From Zingiber officinale (lineage: Eukaryota > Streptophyta > Magnoliopsida > Zingiberales > Zingiberaceae), in contig NC_055998.1 of the NCBI RefSeq assembly GCF_018446385.1, positions 20,143,173 to 20,207,172 of the forward strand: a stretch of 64,000 bases of DNA. The letters are read 5' to 3'. This document shows positions 45,807 through 57,905 of the stretch, in pieces. Made by a program: the position numbers and the translations under genes. The notes beneath the pieces are model-generated. The model saw only the letters and a list, made by a program, of their open reading frames with translations, was not told where the DNA came from and searched no databases. Numbering within the stretch: position 1 is the first letter of the stretch; each line of letters opens with the position of its first letter.

Positions 45807-46705
45807 TGTTGGACCCCGTGGGCGTTTTGATATGATCAATCAAGTTTGTTAGGTCCTGCTTTGTGTTTGACCCTTATGTCTGAGTGTGCAGGAGCTTAGG
45901 AGCGCAGGAAGTCGAGCAGAAAACGCAGCTAGCGAGAAGGACGGCACGGATGGGAGCCGACGGGCTCGGTGCGTCCGAAAGATGAGAGAGCTGCGGAAGA
46001 GTACACCGGTGGGCGAGAAGAATGTGCGCGACGTTCGAGGGACGTTAAATCGGGAGGAAGACTGCTCGAAGAGAAGGTCGGAAGTTGAGTTCGGGTGAAC
46101 CCTATTTCGGTTGACCGGAATCACCCAAAAGAATGAGACTTCGAAAGACGAAGCAAAAAAGCAAGCAAGCTGGAAAAGCTGCCAGTCAGCTTGGAGGCAC
46201 CTCCATAAGGCTTGGAGGCGCGTCCAGCTTGAGGGCGCCTTCAACCCCTGTTAAAGGCGCTTCGGATCTAGCAGAAGTGAACGTTGAGCTGTTTGGATAA
46301 AGTTTTATCCCCTCTCTCGTTGGAGGCGCCTTGGATCTTGTTGGAGGCGTCTTGAACCTTCGAGATAGACTTTCCGGGAGTTATATAAAGGCTCCTGGAG
46401 CTAGGAAATAAATAACAACTCAAACAATCAATTCTGTAGTCATTCCTAGCAACTAGTGAGCGTTTTAAGTGTGTAAAAAGGTTTATCCGCCTACAGTGAA
46501 GGAGACTACTAGTGTGATCTTCGACTGTCTTGGATTAACAACCGTCTTGGTTGTAACTAAGTTAAAATTCTGTCTCTTTTTATTTCTGCTTTTAATTTTA
46601 TTATAGTTTTATTTTTTAGTTGAAAGATCCGAGGAGGGTATAGTATTAAAATTTTCAAAAGCAATTCACCCGCTTCCTCTCTTGTCGGCCTCTGCTGCAC
46701 TTACA
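45807..46705 (+). repeat. 3' LTR of element H
   Basis: 899 bp, TGTTGGACCCCGTGG to CACTTACA. TATATAAA at 46382-46389, GGAGGCGCC palindromes at about 46195-46350. Confidence 0.9.
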
Positions 46706-47332
46706 CAAAGAATCTCACGCTTGTGACAACACTACAAAATTTGATTCAAGAGCCAACAAGAGGGATGATGATCTTTTCTTCTTTGATAACAAAGGAAGAG
46801 TTGAACCTGCAAAAGATGATGACTTGGAAACTGCAGAAGCTGCATTTCTCACCGCAGCTCATTCTATGAAATCCGATGTGAGCAAGAAGAGGAGAAAGCA
46901 AACAGGGCATACAAGCAAAGCAAAGAAGAATTTGAATTGCAGTTGAAATTTGCCAAATACAAGATAGACGACGATTCGGTCAAAGATTACTTCAAAAGTT
47001 ACATAATATGATGGCAAAAAAATGAATACGCTTGCCTTGAATGCTCCTGTCAATCTATTTCAGGATCAACACAGAAGAGGTAAATTACGAATGACTACTA
47101 ACCTTTAGAATAGTGGCTAGTATATAAGGGAGATATTTATTTCGATTATATCAAAATTTGAATCTCAGATTTTATGATGGTAACATATCATGCGTTAGTC
47201 ATTAGACCATCTTGAAAGGACTCAACAGTCAAGAGGACTCAACAATTACATAACAACAATTACATAACAGATTGTGTGGGCAGTGATAGTGAGGTGGAGA
47301 ATCAACCTTCTGCAGATGAAATGCAAGAATGA

Positions 47333-48601
47333 GAGAAGGAAGCTGATGTAGCATCATTACTATGGTCTGATCTTCTGGGACAAACGTATATTCTTAGGTC
47401 AGAAGACTCCAAACAATGGCTGCCCATGTACGATGTTTTGACAATTCCACATTTGTTTTTGTTGGTGAGCACAGGCCTTTTCTTTAGCGGATGAGATGTT
47501 TGTTCATAATCTTGGATCACAACCTGAGCTTTTACAAAGTCATCCAGCCAATTGCTGGGAATGATTTACGGTATTGTTAATGCGCACTGAACTAGGAAAG
47601 GAAAACAATTATACTATTTCCAAGAGTCATTGTCGTAACCTTTAAAAAGACGTCGACTGTTCCATTATAATTGCTAGAATATGTTAATGATAAAGTTATA
47701 CTTTTGGCTCAACTTTTCTTGATTTTTTAAAATAAAAAGATGGAATTTTTATTCAATAAATATTCGTGCAAATAAAAAGGTACGAATTCATGTTTGTTAG
47801 CATTATGTTTTAACTTCAACCTCATGATTTTGTTAACGGTCAGAATGAATTTGATTGAACACATGATAGACTCTCTGAATTAATTCAATATTTTATTAAT
47901 CCAGGTTATTCATTTTTCATTAAAAAATTCAAATAGTTAAACAAAAATCATTTTATGAAATTCGATCAATTTGAAGCAATTGATCAATCCTAGAAATAAA
48001 TACCATATATATGCTTTAGCTTAAAGAGTATTAGGTCAAACAATAAGATAAAACCTACGATAAGGTATAGAGTTTAAATCTTCTATCCCCAAATTTTTCG
48101 ATCCCCGTGTCTCCTTACCGATTAGATAGATCAGATTACATCTCAAGGATACCTTGCACATCACGAGAATATTGCACATATCTTAAGAATGTCATGATAC
48201 CTTGAGATGTAATCTGATCTGTCCGATCGACAAAAAACACGATGACAGAAAAATTTGAGGACAGAAGATTTGAACTGGTAAGGTATAACTAGTATAAATG
48301 TACAATCTACTCAAGGTAAACCTAGTACAAATGCATAGCCTACACTAATGTACACCTAGTGTAAATGGCTATGTTTCATATGGTATTAGTTATCCAAATA
48401 TAATCAGTCGAGATTGAAGATTATAAATAAATGAAAGTAACAAGCATACCTAGGAACACAGTTCGAGAGAGTTCCATTATAGATAGATGAAAAGTGAAAT
48501 GAACCAACTCGACCCAAAGTTATTTCTCAGGAAGCAATACAAGTCTTAGATAATGAGCTAAAACTCACAGATTGGTATTGCCATTGTTTTAAAATTTTGA
48601 C
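47333..48601. other. Intergenic region between convergent genes
   Basis: No coding stretch recognised. It carries the 3' flanks of the broken plus-strand gene and of the RGG gene, and a foldback element at 48065-48290. Confidence 0.5.
48065..48290. repeat. Foldback (MITE-like) element
   Basis: Two ~90-bp arms (48065-48154 and 48198-48290) are inverted copies. The inner 25 bp (GATCAGATTACATCTCAAGG with ATACC) pair perfectly with GGTAT plus CCTTGAGATGTAATCTGATC, and the spacer is about 43 bp. No coding capacity. The outer arms are less well matched. Confidence 0.8.
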
Positions 48602-51600
48602 CTATTTGGCACTGAGCATGGGAAACTGGCTGGGATCTTCAATGGATGGAGCAGCATCGATGAGGCTCGAACCTCGGCCGCCAAAACCACCTCTGAATGG
48701 TGCCCGGTCACCTCTTCCTCGGCTACGTCCACGGCTAGCAGAACTGTAGTATTGCTTACCTTCGCCAGTCATGAAGAACTCATTGATGTTCAGGGGCTAA
48801 CAACGAGGAAACTTCAATAATTGATGGGGGAAAAAATTTAAAGCAGCAATATCTTTGAAAAAATGTTTATACTTTTTTGCTCCGTTCATCACCATCAACA
48901 TTTTCTTTCTTTTTCCCTGCATCTTTGTCAAAACCCTGAAGGATAAAACACATCAGATGCGTGGAGAAGACAAGGAGGTGAACAACAGTAGTGATTTTAA
49001 GGGGGAAAAAAATACTAGACAACAGGAATTTGCAGCAGGCATACCAATTTAATAAAAATAGGGTCCATTTCTTTCTTTGTTAGTAGCTGCATAGACTGCA
49101 ACTCCTTGTCGATTTCAACCTTCCTCTCCTCGGCTTTCAATGCAAGTAAGGCTTTTCTTTTCTCCTCTTTTATTTTCTCATATTCTTCCAAGGTCATCTC
49201 CTATACAATACAATTCAACAAGTGTGATGCATCAACAACTCTAGTGGAAACCTTAATGCAAAATATAATATCACTAAGTACATGACCTATTGAAAAACAG
49301 AAAGAAGAAACGGGAAAAAATATAAAACACACATCTTTCAGTTATTTATAAATCAACATATCATATACAAAAAAAAAAAATTAAGAATATCTTAATGATC
49401 GAGAAACTATTATATATGAAGAGAGATACATCTAACTATTATAAACGCCTATAAAATTTTATAAATATCAACCATTAGCAAATTCTTGCTTGTAGATCTG
49501 AGTTATAGGTATATAGCATAAAGGTCACCCTCACAAATTATCTTCTGCCATTAAAAAATTCTATAAAAGAATTTTGCCAATTAAAAAACAATCTTAGTTA
49601 ACATTAGACTACAATACGTAAAGGATAATGGTTACATCTACAAATTTAGAAGCCAAAACCCTATAACCTTCATCAACTCCGGTCCTTCTACAGAGGAGGC
49701 ACGGGGCGGAAAAAAAAAAGTCCAAAATAAATTTGGGCCCCAACTACTCAAGGCCCCAATTACATGTCTAAAAAGATAAAAGTAAAAGACAATATCAAAA
49801 GATTCTGAAATATGAATTTGGGCCCAACTATTCAAGGCCCCAATTACATGCCTATAATACATAATACTAAAAAAAAAAAATTTGGACCCTCTCAAATTAT
49901 GGGCACAGGGCCATCGCCTAGTGCCGCCCTCCTCCAGGGCCGGCCCTGACCTTCATGTGAAGAGCTTGAATCTTATGGCAAAAGGAATCTATAAAAATTT
50001 TTACCAATTAAGAATAAATTTTAGTAAACTATGCTATGACAATTACAAAATAATTACGATCAACATGAAGTTCAAAAGACCAATCAAACACTAGACTATT
50101 AAATTCAACCAATAAAAAAAGAAAAGTCTAGTGTATACGAAGCCTCCGCCAATGCAGGATCCTAAGAAAGAGTTTATTGTATGCAATCTTACCTTGCTTT
50201 GTAATAGACTGTTTCTGAGACTCGAATACGTGACCTCTAAGTTACACGGCAACAACTTTACCATTGAGCTGAGCTCCCTTTCTATTAAATTCAACTAATA
50301 TAGAACCAAAAATAACTTGTAGCACTGCAGGAGGCATAATGCAGCACAATGGTTTGATTTCCTTGGTCTTCATGTATGGCAGCTTCCTGAATTGAAGTAT
50401 GAAGGAAGACACATACCAATCCCTTTATGCTGCCATATACAAATCGCTCTAGGCTGGGTGAAATAGAGTATTTGCATACACAACGGTTTGACTTACTCCA
50501 CATCATGCAAGACCTTTGGATCAGCCATATATATGAAAACCAGTTCAAAAAAATTAATTGAAATAATAAAACATATTTTGTACGGCAGGTTTCTGAATTT
50601 AGGCATGACAGAGAAGCATACCAATACTTTATTCTGCCACTCAAAAATAATAGGCTGGGTGGAATCAAGAATTTGCATATGTTTTGGTTTTGAGATACCA
50701 TGCAAGACTCTTTGGATCAGTCTAACAAATGCCATTTAGAGTAAACTACATGCCATTTATATATGCAGGAAGTGCTAGTCCCAATCCACCAATCTGAAAG
50801 TTTAACAAGCTGGGAAGTCTCTCATATAGAGATACAAGTCTACAACAGCATCATATAACTGATAAAAAGGCTGAAAATTACTTGCTTAAGGTAGGAATCC
50901 ATCTCTATTTAAACCAGCATCAATGTAACAGAGGACAGGTCAAATCTATGTGACAAAAAAAAACAATTCACGGCAGGACAACTAAATGCAGGAGACTATA
51001 TGAAAAGTACTGCCAGGTTAATTATTGCCAAAACCATATAAATTTGCAAGCACAAGCAGGGGAGGAGGAGCATGCCTAAGATAGTAAAGTTTCAACAGTG
51101 GAATCATATCACAAACTCTTTGCTTGACTAAAAAAATGGAAGATAGAGCAAGAAACAAAGAGAACCACGGAAAAATCTGACAAACATATTGACACACCAA
51201 ATACACAAGAATAGTTTCGATGTTGGTGCTTGTTTATGATAAGAAATAGTGGGCAAAAGAATGAGATTTTTGAAAGTTGTCCTTGCTCGAAACATGCATT
51301 AGGCATGATGCAGTTAGTTTACCTCTTTTGGATGTATTATGGTCATAGAAAACATATAAATAAATAAATTTTGATAAGGAAACATCAATGAAAGTGCATG
51401 CACAAACCATCAATGAGTACCTAAAGAAACAAAGGCCCATTAGCAATTAAACAAAAATGTTATACAACTGATAGCACAAGCTTTACTTTAAAATTTAGAA
51501 AAGAAAATTACCACTTGCAGAAAAGGCCTGTATTTTTCAGGATCTTTTAGCCTAGCTAGTCATATACTCTCACAATAAGAACAATTAAGTTGTCAATGAC

Positions 51601-53645
51601 ACATAAAAACACAATGTTCAAAAGCCCTGACTTGCTAGGGACAATATGTACAATAAATGGCATTAATATTGGTATACAGAAACACCAAGATCTTTTCCTA
51701 ATACAAAATTCTGATGACGTTCTTGAAGACTTTCACCAGTAAAAACCACATAATCTGGAACATCTACAATAATTTGCTTAGCTTTCCAAGAGAAATAGCA
51801 GGTCACACATATAAACGCACGTTCGAGAAAACAAAAAAATATGGCTCTCATAAGTGAACTACTCACACCTAGATATAAATATTAAAGCAGGGGCTCATCA
51901 AGTATCATTCACAATATTCTAGAAGGGTTAAAATAAAACTAACTCAACAGTAGTTCACCAAAAACACAAGGAAGCAGATTTCAATAGACAAACTTGATGT
52001 TTGCTGGAGTATTTACATATGTAATTTTTATCTATATGATAAGGTGTAACAGAGTCAAGATTTCTAAGTATAATGCATTTGAGTTCCTTTCTCAAAATGC
52101 CTGATGTGACACTAGCAGATGAAGACTTTCGAAGGTGTTCATAATAGCTAAATGAGATATTAAAATACTATAGTTTAGTTAGTATGAGTTATCTAGAAAA
52201 TAAGAAAAGATAATAGAGAGCAGTAAAAGATGCTTGAATTGGATCAACAATATTGAAGTTCAATAGTTCATATAAGCGTCATTCAAGAGATCTACAGAAA
52301 TGGTTGTTTCAATCAAAAACAATGGTTTTACTATCAACTATCAAGGTATACACAATTAGATTAGTAATTTAAAAAGGAGAAGAAGAATAGAAGCATCCTA
52401 AAGATGACAATATAAGTAGAAATAGAAATAGATTCAGAATATTTTCACAGTTACTTTTATATTGAAGTGGAACATGAGATAAAAACATATAGCAACACAT
52501 AGCTGTAGCCAGTCCTAAGGTGTTTTCCTTTTAAACTGACATCCCAAAGAATCAAGATTTAAGGGCATAAAGAGAAGCTTACCTTGTCCTCTTCCTTTTC
52601 TTCAGTCTCATTAATTGCATCCTCTTTATCCTTGCTCTCCTCTGTTAATGGTGCGTTTTCCCGTTCTTGATGCCCATCAGTTGGCTTCTCATAGGATTTG
52701 AGGGCATCCTCCTTTTCCCTGTTCATTAAAAAGTTTCACAAATAAAAGGAAGTTCAGTAATACAGCTGCCAAAAAGTTTCTGCGCACAACAGAAATACTG
52801 CAAAAAAGACCAATATCGTTACTGTGAAAGTGCATCGTCAGCTACAGTTCCCCAGTTACCACGACCTGCACCCTGACGCTTCACCTCATAACTCCGACCA
52901 GTACCACTGCGACGCTCGTACAATCTGCGAGGAGGCCGTTCATCATCACCTCCAGATTCGTCATTACCATAGCCACCGCGGCCCCCGTATCCACCACGAC
53001 GGCCACCGCCAAAGGGATGACGTGCAGGACGTGCCTTTTCAGGCTTGTCAGCATCACCGTCTTCGCCTCCACCACCACCTCCACCTCCGACGATACCGTA
53101 GCTCCTAGAAAACCCATTCACGTTCTCATTCCCAAATTCACGACTTGGGCCTCGTCCACCTCTTCCACGTCCAAGTCCAGCACCGCCAGCATCACCACGT
53201 GGAGGGGCAGCATTGCTCCTGCCTTCCCTCGACTCCCTCACTGTGTCGCAAACATTCTCAATCAAAAACTGATCTTTCAGAAAAATGAAAAAAACTTCCA
53301 TCTAACCCAAGCACAAATTATAAGGGGGGAAAAAAGGAAGGAAGGTTCCATCGAACATTGGTTATAATGCCGACATTATAGGATGCCATCGACTTACAAA
53401 CACAACCCAGGATCCAAACGAGGATATCCAAAACAGGAAGTCTTTTCAAGACCAATAAATGATACAAACTAACCGGCCTGTGCAGGGGGAACCGGTTTCA
53501 CGGGAAGCTTCGCCACTGTCGGAGCAGTGATGCCTGGCGCGGCGGGTTTTTTGGCCGCCACCTTCTGCAGAGGGGCGACGACGAACTGCGATGGATCATC
53601 GTTTTCGTTGTCTCCCAGTAGATCGAAGGGGTTGACGGTCGCCAT
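48602..53645 (-). CDS. RGG-repeat nuclear RNA-binding protein (hyaluronan/mRNA-binding family)
   Basis: Six exons: 53645-53474, 53240-52823, 52718-52583, 49200-49045, 48935-48873, 48796-48602. All junctions fit GT/AG and keep frame, giving 379 residues, near the usual size of plant RGGA-type proteins. N-terminal MATVNPFDLLGDNENDDPSQ is the Stm1-like start. Exon 2 has clustered RGG/RG boxes (GRGRGGRGPSREFGNENVNG, then RRGGYGGRGGYGNDESGGD) and the ARPARHPFGG and RYEVKR-like segment before GRGNWGT. Exon 4 is the HABP4/PAI-RBP1 core (EMTLEEYEKIKEEKRKALLA). The C-terminal exon has a second RG cluster (SRGRSRGRGDRAPFRGGFGG) and ends DPSQFPMLSAK. Such proteins bind RNA and ribosomes, and plant members act in stress responses. 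No breaks; likely functional. Intron 3 (3.4 kb) carries a SINE and other repeat debris. Confidence 0.95.
49730..49945. mobile_element. Transposon debris in intron 3 of the RGG gene
   Basis: A direct repeat (TTTGGGCCCAACTA, then CAAGGCCCCAATTACATG) occurs at about 49733-49769 and 49813-49852. A CCAGGGCCGGCCCTGA word at 49936-49950 resembles the terminal repeats of plant hAT-like elements. I do not see the other end. Confidence 0.4.
50115..50281 (-). mobile_element. Au-type SINE
   Basis: On the minus strand it opens AGGGAGCTCAGCTCAATGG, containing an RNA polymerase III A box. Then comes a B box (GGTCACGTATTCGAGTC), then the 3' body GGTAAGATTGCATACAATAA, TTGGCGGAGGCTTCGT and a T-run, the layout of the plant Au SINE. 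The flanks CTATTAAATTCAAC (50096-50109 and 50282-50295, extending as C/T then AATA) form a ~19-bp target duplication with one mismatch. It lies in intron 3 of the RGG gene, in the same orientation. Confidence 0.85.
50296..52582. other. Rest of intron 3 of the RGG gene
   Basis: AT-rich sequence with many short unconserved ORFs. At 50330-50480 and 50560-50710 there is a diverged direct repeat (GAAGCATACCAATACTTTAT-like, with the CATGCAAGACTCTTTGGATC motif at 50505 and 50700). Nothing else supported. Confidence 0.5.
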
Positions 53646-55430
53646 CTCGACAAGGTCCCGCTCAGATCGCCGGCCTCAGAACAGCACCAGGTTAATCCTC
53701 GGCACTAGCAAGGCCGCCGCAGCGATAGAATCTCCATCAAAAACAATAGAAGGATGCTTCAAGATGACGATAAAAGATAGGATTCGGGGGCCGACGATCG
53801 AAAAGATAAGCGAGCAACAACCCTAGCCGCTCTCTTCCTCCAACAACCGGGTACGGGCATTCACTCCACTGCAAAAGAAAACCTAATCCCTTAGCCGCCT
53901 CCCTCATCGTTAAATAGATCAATAATTAATCGTGGATTTTGTGGCAATCGCAGGGATAGTGTGATAGTGACATCGTACGGTTCTGATTGGCCAGTGTTTG
54001 CTTGCTCAATGCCGCAGATAGATTGATACAAGCGTATTTATGATCATATGACTTGATAAAATGCAGGTGGGCTGTCTCAAGCAGGCCCACTACATAGTGC
54101 CCAGGTCCATCGTCCACACAATCCACACCAATAAAAGTGAAAAAATTCCTAAAATTTATTTTATCTTTTTACTCAACTAGTCTAATAGTGTTATACTCCT
54201 GGTGTACTCTAATAATATTATAAAAGTTTTAATTAAATTAAAATAATTTTGATAAACATCAAGGTACTTTTCTAATTTTAGTCCCGGAACTATAGTACCA
54301 TAATATGACATTCAAATTATCACTTTACACTCGTGGTTCGAACCCTAGCTATAATATATTTATAAGAATTTTTCTTCCAAATAAGAGGCTTAACCAAAGA
54401 ATGTTAGGCTTCTGAGCTGGTCACCACATGCGCTTCTCTATTTACCCTGATAGCCGATGCAAAATTTCTATGGGACTAAACTGATCACTCTAAGGATAAT
54501 CAATTACACTAACCTCGATTATCATTCAAAAAAAAATATTAGAGTACTTTTAAATAATTTTTATCGGTATTAAAGTGGTATTAATTAGTAATTTTAACCG
54601 GCAATAAAAATAACTTTGACTAATATTGAAATAAATTTTATTAGTGTTAAAATAGTTTTTGTTGAAATCATAGTTTGTAAAATTGTGATCCAGATTATAC
54701 AATCCTATAATCCGAAATTAGGGAATCGACATGGATCCATCAAGGATCAGTTTTGTAGTGGAATCAAAATAGAATCGTATAGTATCGGTGGAATCTGCAC
54801 GATCTTACACTACAAACGTTCCAGGATGCACACTAGAACCCGACATAGTCAACGTCTCGGTAATGACCGCAGAGGGGGCGTGAGGAGACAACGTTGACTG
54901 CTTGTGGAGGGGGATGAAATGGGGAAGGCGTTGGTCGACGGCTGGCAGCAGCAACACTACACAAGCATCACAATTGAGGCTGTGAGGGGAGCAACGATCG
55001 TGAGCGATCGAACGAAGAGGGTAAGAGGCATCGGCCAGCAGCAAGCAATGGCGGCACCGCCATGGATGCATGAGCATATGGGTGAAGCCATGAGGGGAGT
55101 AACGACGGTGAGCAATGATCGACGAGCGACGAGCACGAGTGAGGCCTCTTCCTCGCGTAGATGAGAAGATGAGAAGATAAGAGACGACGCATGAACGCGA
55201 AGGGTGTGTAAAATACAGTAACAAAATAATAATGAAATAATAAGGTTATTTGAGAATTAATCTTATTAGAATTTTTAGAAATTTTTTAGGATTTAATCGA
55301 AGCTCATATGATGTATTTGGAGGGGATGCATATATGAGATTGGGAAAAGCATGTATAGAATACCCATTTAGTTGAGAGTTGATTGAGAAACCAACTTAGG
55401 GTTTAATTAAATCAAACCTAAGTTTATTAA
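53646..55430. other. Upstream flank of the RGG gene and unassigned DNA
   Basis: 53646-53870 holds the 5' UTR and probably the promoter of the RGG gene. 54140-54800 is AT-rich without recognised features. 54800-55170 is GC-rich and carries a diverged ~105-bp duplication (TGAGGGGAGCAACGATCGTG at about 54983; TGAGGGGAGTAACGACGGTG at about 55092). ORFs here look accidental. Confidence 0.5.
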
Positions 55431-57900
55431 TCTTTCTCTTAAATCCCGATTATTCTCCTTTTCCCCAACCCGTGCCCTAATCCTCACCGCGTCATCCCCT
55501 AAGCTCCTGACGCCCTCTCGCCGATCGTCGACCACCGGAGGCTTGAGCCTTCCATCTTTCTCCACCTCACACCAACCCACTTCCGATCTTCTTGTGCGCC
55601 GCTGCCGACCACCACGGAACCACGACCGATCGTCGCAGCCAGAAGTCGACCGCTCAGCCTTGATCTCACCAACCGGTTTCCTCTTCGTTGAGCCCTAGTT
55701 TTCTAGACGCCGTCGTCTTGTTGTTGATCACGATCACCAACATCTCGAGTGCCTGATCGTCCAGTATCGCCGACGCTCGATCTCTTGGTACCACCCAGCG
55801 TCGGTTGATCGCCGCCCCTCTGCCCTGGTTCACCACCGTAGGAGCTTTCGGAAATCATCAGAGGGGGAAGTTACGGATCTGATTTGGGTAAGGTTTTTCG
55901 GTTCTGGGTTAGGTTTGTAGAGATTGAGTTTTGATTTTAGTTGTGCTAACTAGGAATGATTGTTTCCGACAACAGCCTCGTAGTATCTCAGACCACTAAT
56001 CTCCAGCAGTAAGCACCTTCAGTTAACAATTTTCGGTAGCTGCGCTACCTGGCTGTGGATCAACAAGAGTGGTTTTGTATTGAGGTAAATGCATTGAATT
56101 AAGAATGAATTGGATTACATGGTTAGAGGATAGATTCATATTTGGGTGAGTTCAGGTTGATTTATATATAGACTTAAATCTAATTGAATAGGGAAATGGT
56201 TAGAGTTAATGGAGCTAACCCTAGTTGATCGATGGATTAGATTTAGTTGGGGATTTGATTTAGCTAATTAATGTATATGTAATTAGCTAAATTTGTATAT
56301 CATGTATTACAGGACTTTGATTCGAGACAACGTCTCGACGTGGGATCTATTTCGGATACGATCTTCATTTTTTATGCATGTACCTTTGACTTATCTCTTT
56401 TGGTATTGTCATTATGATATGCGTAGTAATTTATAGCTAGTAGTAATGGTTGTGTTTAGCTACCATTGGTATGCCACTACTTGATACCTATAGCATGCCT
56501 TTATTTGTTATTATCTGTTATGCATTTAGACTTATATTCTTTTGTTCTTGTCATGTGTACTTATGATCATATAAGTAGTGACATACATTGTCTTACTGTG
56601 TACAAGACTAGTTACTAGACATACCTGACATGTGTATATATTTTTATGATACTTAGATCTTTATTGGATTTCTTTACCTTTTTGGTATATAATATGGAGG
56701 TGTCAGGATTTACATGCTGTAGTGTCATGCACCATCTTGCATGATTGCATACTGAGCGATTGTCAGCTCCATTGTTGTTGAGCACATCGCCAGTTACATA
56801 ATCTGCACACACAACCACTCATGGGTTAGTGATACATCAGGCAGGGTGTGTGCAATTTGCTTTGTCAGGGCTCCGTTGGTCCGCTCATGGGTAGCGATGA
56901 CTGCAGCGTGTAGCGGGTAGGGATCCCTCCCCTTGACCATGATACAGGGAGATGAGAGCTTAGTCTCCCCCACTATGTTTGGGGTAGGAGGATAGGTGTA
57001 CTCTGACAGCATCCTGTCCACTCAGTTACTCAGGAGTAGTCATGGTAGAGTGCACAATTGTCGTAGCCCTACCCACTCGGTCTCACCATCGCATGTGAGA
57101 TGACTGACTGGTGTCAGAGGTGACCATGTCATATTTGCATCATATGCATGAATTGCATTTATTGTTTGTGATTGCTGCATTTTGTATGTTGCATTTTTTG
57201 TTGTTTCATATGATTGACATGTATACAGGAGACATTTTATGTCTGGTCTGACGACCCTTATATCCGGATAGGAGGTCCTGGTGAGTACAATTTCTTCAGC
57301 CTTTTCAGTTCACATTTCCTATTATTGTTCGGGAAACTATACCGCATGATTATTGCTGATAGTTATATTTTACTATGCATGTCCGCTTGATACTCGCTGA
57401 GTTGTTAAACTCACTATCACTTATTCTTCATGTTGTTTTCAGGTTAGCACATAGATATGTCGTGTCGCTTGGAGTATCCTGTCTGTCAGTCTCACATCAC
57501 ATCAGAAGACAATTTATCTCGCTCTTGATTTCTTTTTATATATTCTTTATTGATTTAGCTTTGTATTGGTGTTTAGCCATGTGGCTATTTTATTATGTTG
57601 GTGTTGTATTTGTGTTTAAGTCATGTCGGCACGCATTGTGTTGTTTTGGTTGTATGGGCTTCCCGTTTGTTTTTTCGCTATGTTTTTAGTGCGGTGTGTG
57701 GGTTGTTTAATATATATAACTGCGTGGTCGTGTTTTTAATACAACCGTGTGAGCTGTTTAATATATATAACTACGTGGTTGTGTATATTCCAGCCGTGTG
57801 GGCTGATGTATTTTGTTTGTGATGTATTCATGCTTCAGATTGTCACCGATATAGGGGAGATGCTGCCGGATTTTCCTTTGGCAGAGACTCTTCTAGGGCA
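55431..57900. other. Unassigned, probably transposon-derived region
   Basis: Starts with a C-rich leader-like stretch (55440-55860) followed by a GGTAAGG donor-like site. After that comes low-complexity T/G-rich sequence with repeated TTTCAGGTTAGC- and GGTCCTGGTGAGTAC-type words and a GGGGAGATGCTGCCGGATTT tract at about 57853. No coding domain is recognisable on either strand; the hydrophobic ORFs at 57375-58030 have no family pattern. Confidence 0.4.
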
Positions 57901-57905
57901 TGACA

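Larger units (their letters stand above)
42589..46705 (+). mobile_element. Gag-only LTR element H, complete
   Basis: 4117 bp from TGTTGGACCCCGTG to CACTTACA, flanked by CAAGG (42584-42588) and CAAAG (46706-46710), a target duplication with one change. LTRs 42589-43436 and 45807-46705, primer site TTGGTATCAGAGT at about 43438, gag, and polypurine tract AAAAAGGGGAAAATTG before the 3' LTR. No enzymes. It sits in an exon of the plus-strand host gene, in the same orientation. The LTRs differ at many sites, so it is older than C. Confidence 0.9.
39675..47332 (+). pseudogene. Conserved plant gene of unknown function, broken
   Basis: I recognise the exon pattern of a conserved plant gene but not its name. 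A 39675 ATG opens MASLLFRQWQK; the main frame continues as RVRVLSLPHQLNPYQHLKHA after a shift in an A-run near 39742. It runs to about 40350, then shifts at a T-run to MDIVRVWTVQHCESSDHLNI. Further exons: 41333-41385 (LRLLLKPRMPIFTLL), 42057-about 42221 (SSTDESLARSVLYDAVILVDY, with another shift), 42290-42382 (FNKAISYSKLFRTSSVPNAL), a 14-nt micro-exon 42428-42441, and 42514-42588 (WLVVVEEREFKLFEDGILDL). Element H splits this last exon; coding resumes in frame at 46711 (ESHACDNTTKFDSRANKRDD, then AEAAFLTAAHSM) and shifts again to EEFELQLKFAKYKIDDDSV. A short acidic end (GSDSEVENQPSADEMQE) stops at 47332. Two of the shifts are in homopolymers, so base-call errors are possible there, but the insertion is not an artefact. 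Confidence 0.7.

Noticed and set aside
50190-50281. tRNA-like sequence on the minus strand
   Set aside because: A and B boxes are present, but the acceptor stem does not close, and the sequence continues into the Au SINE body with target duplications.
52824-53367. Plus-strand ORFs opposite the RGG exon
   Set aside because: Mirror frames of the Gly/Arg codons of the RGG gene, whose minus-strand exons have clean splice sites and conserved domains.
54805-55224. 139-codon minus-strand ORF and plus-strand ORF at 54904
   Set aside because: GC-rich duplicated DNA is open on both strands. No family pattern or start context supports a gene.
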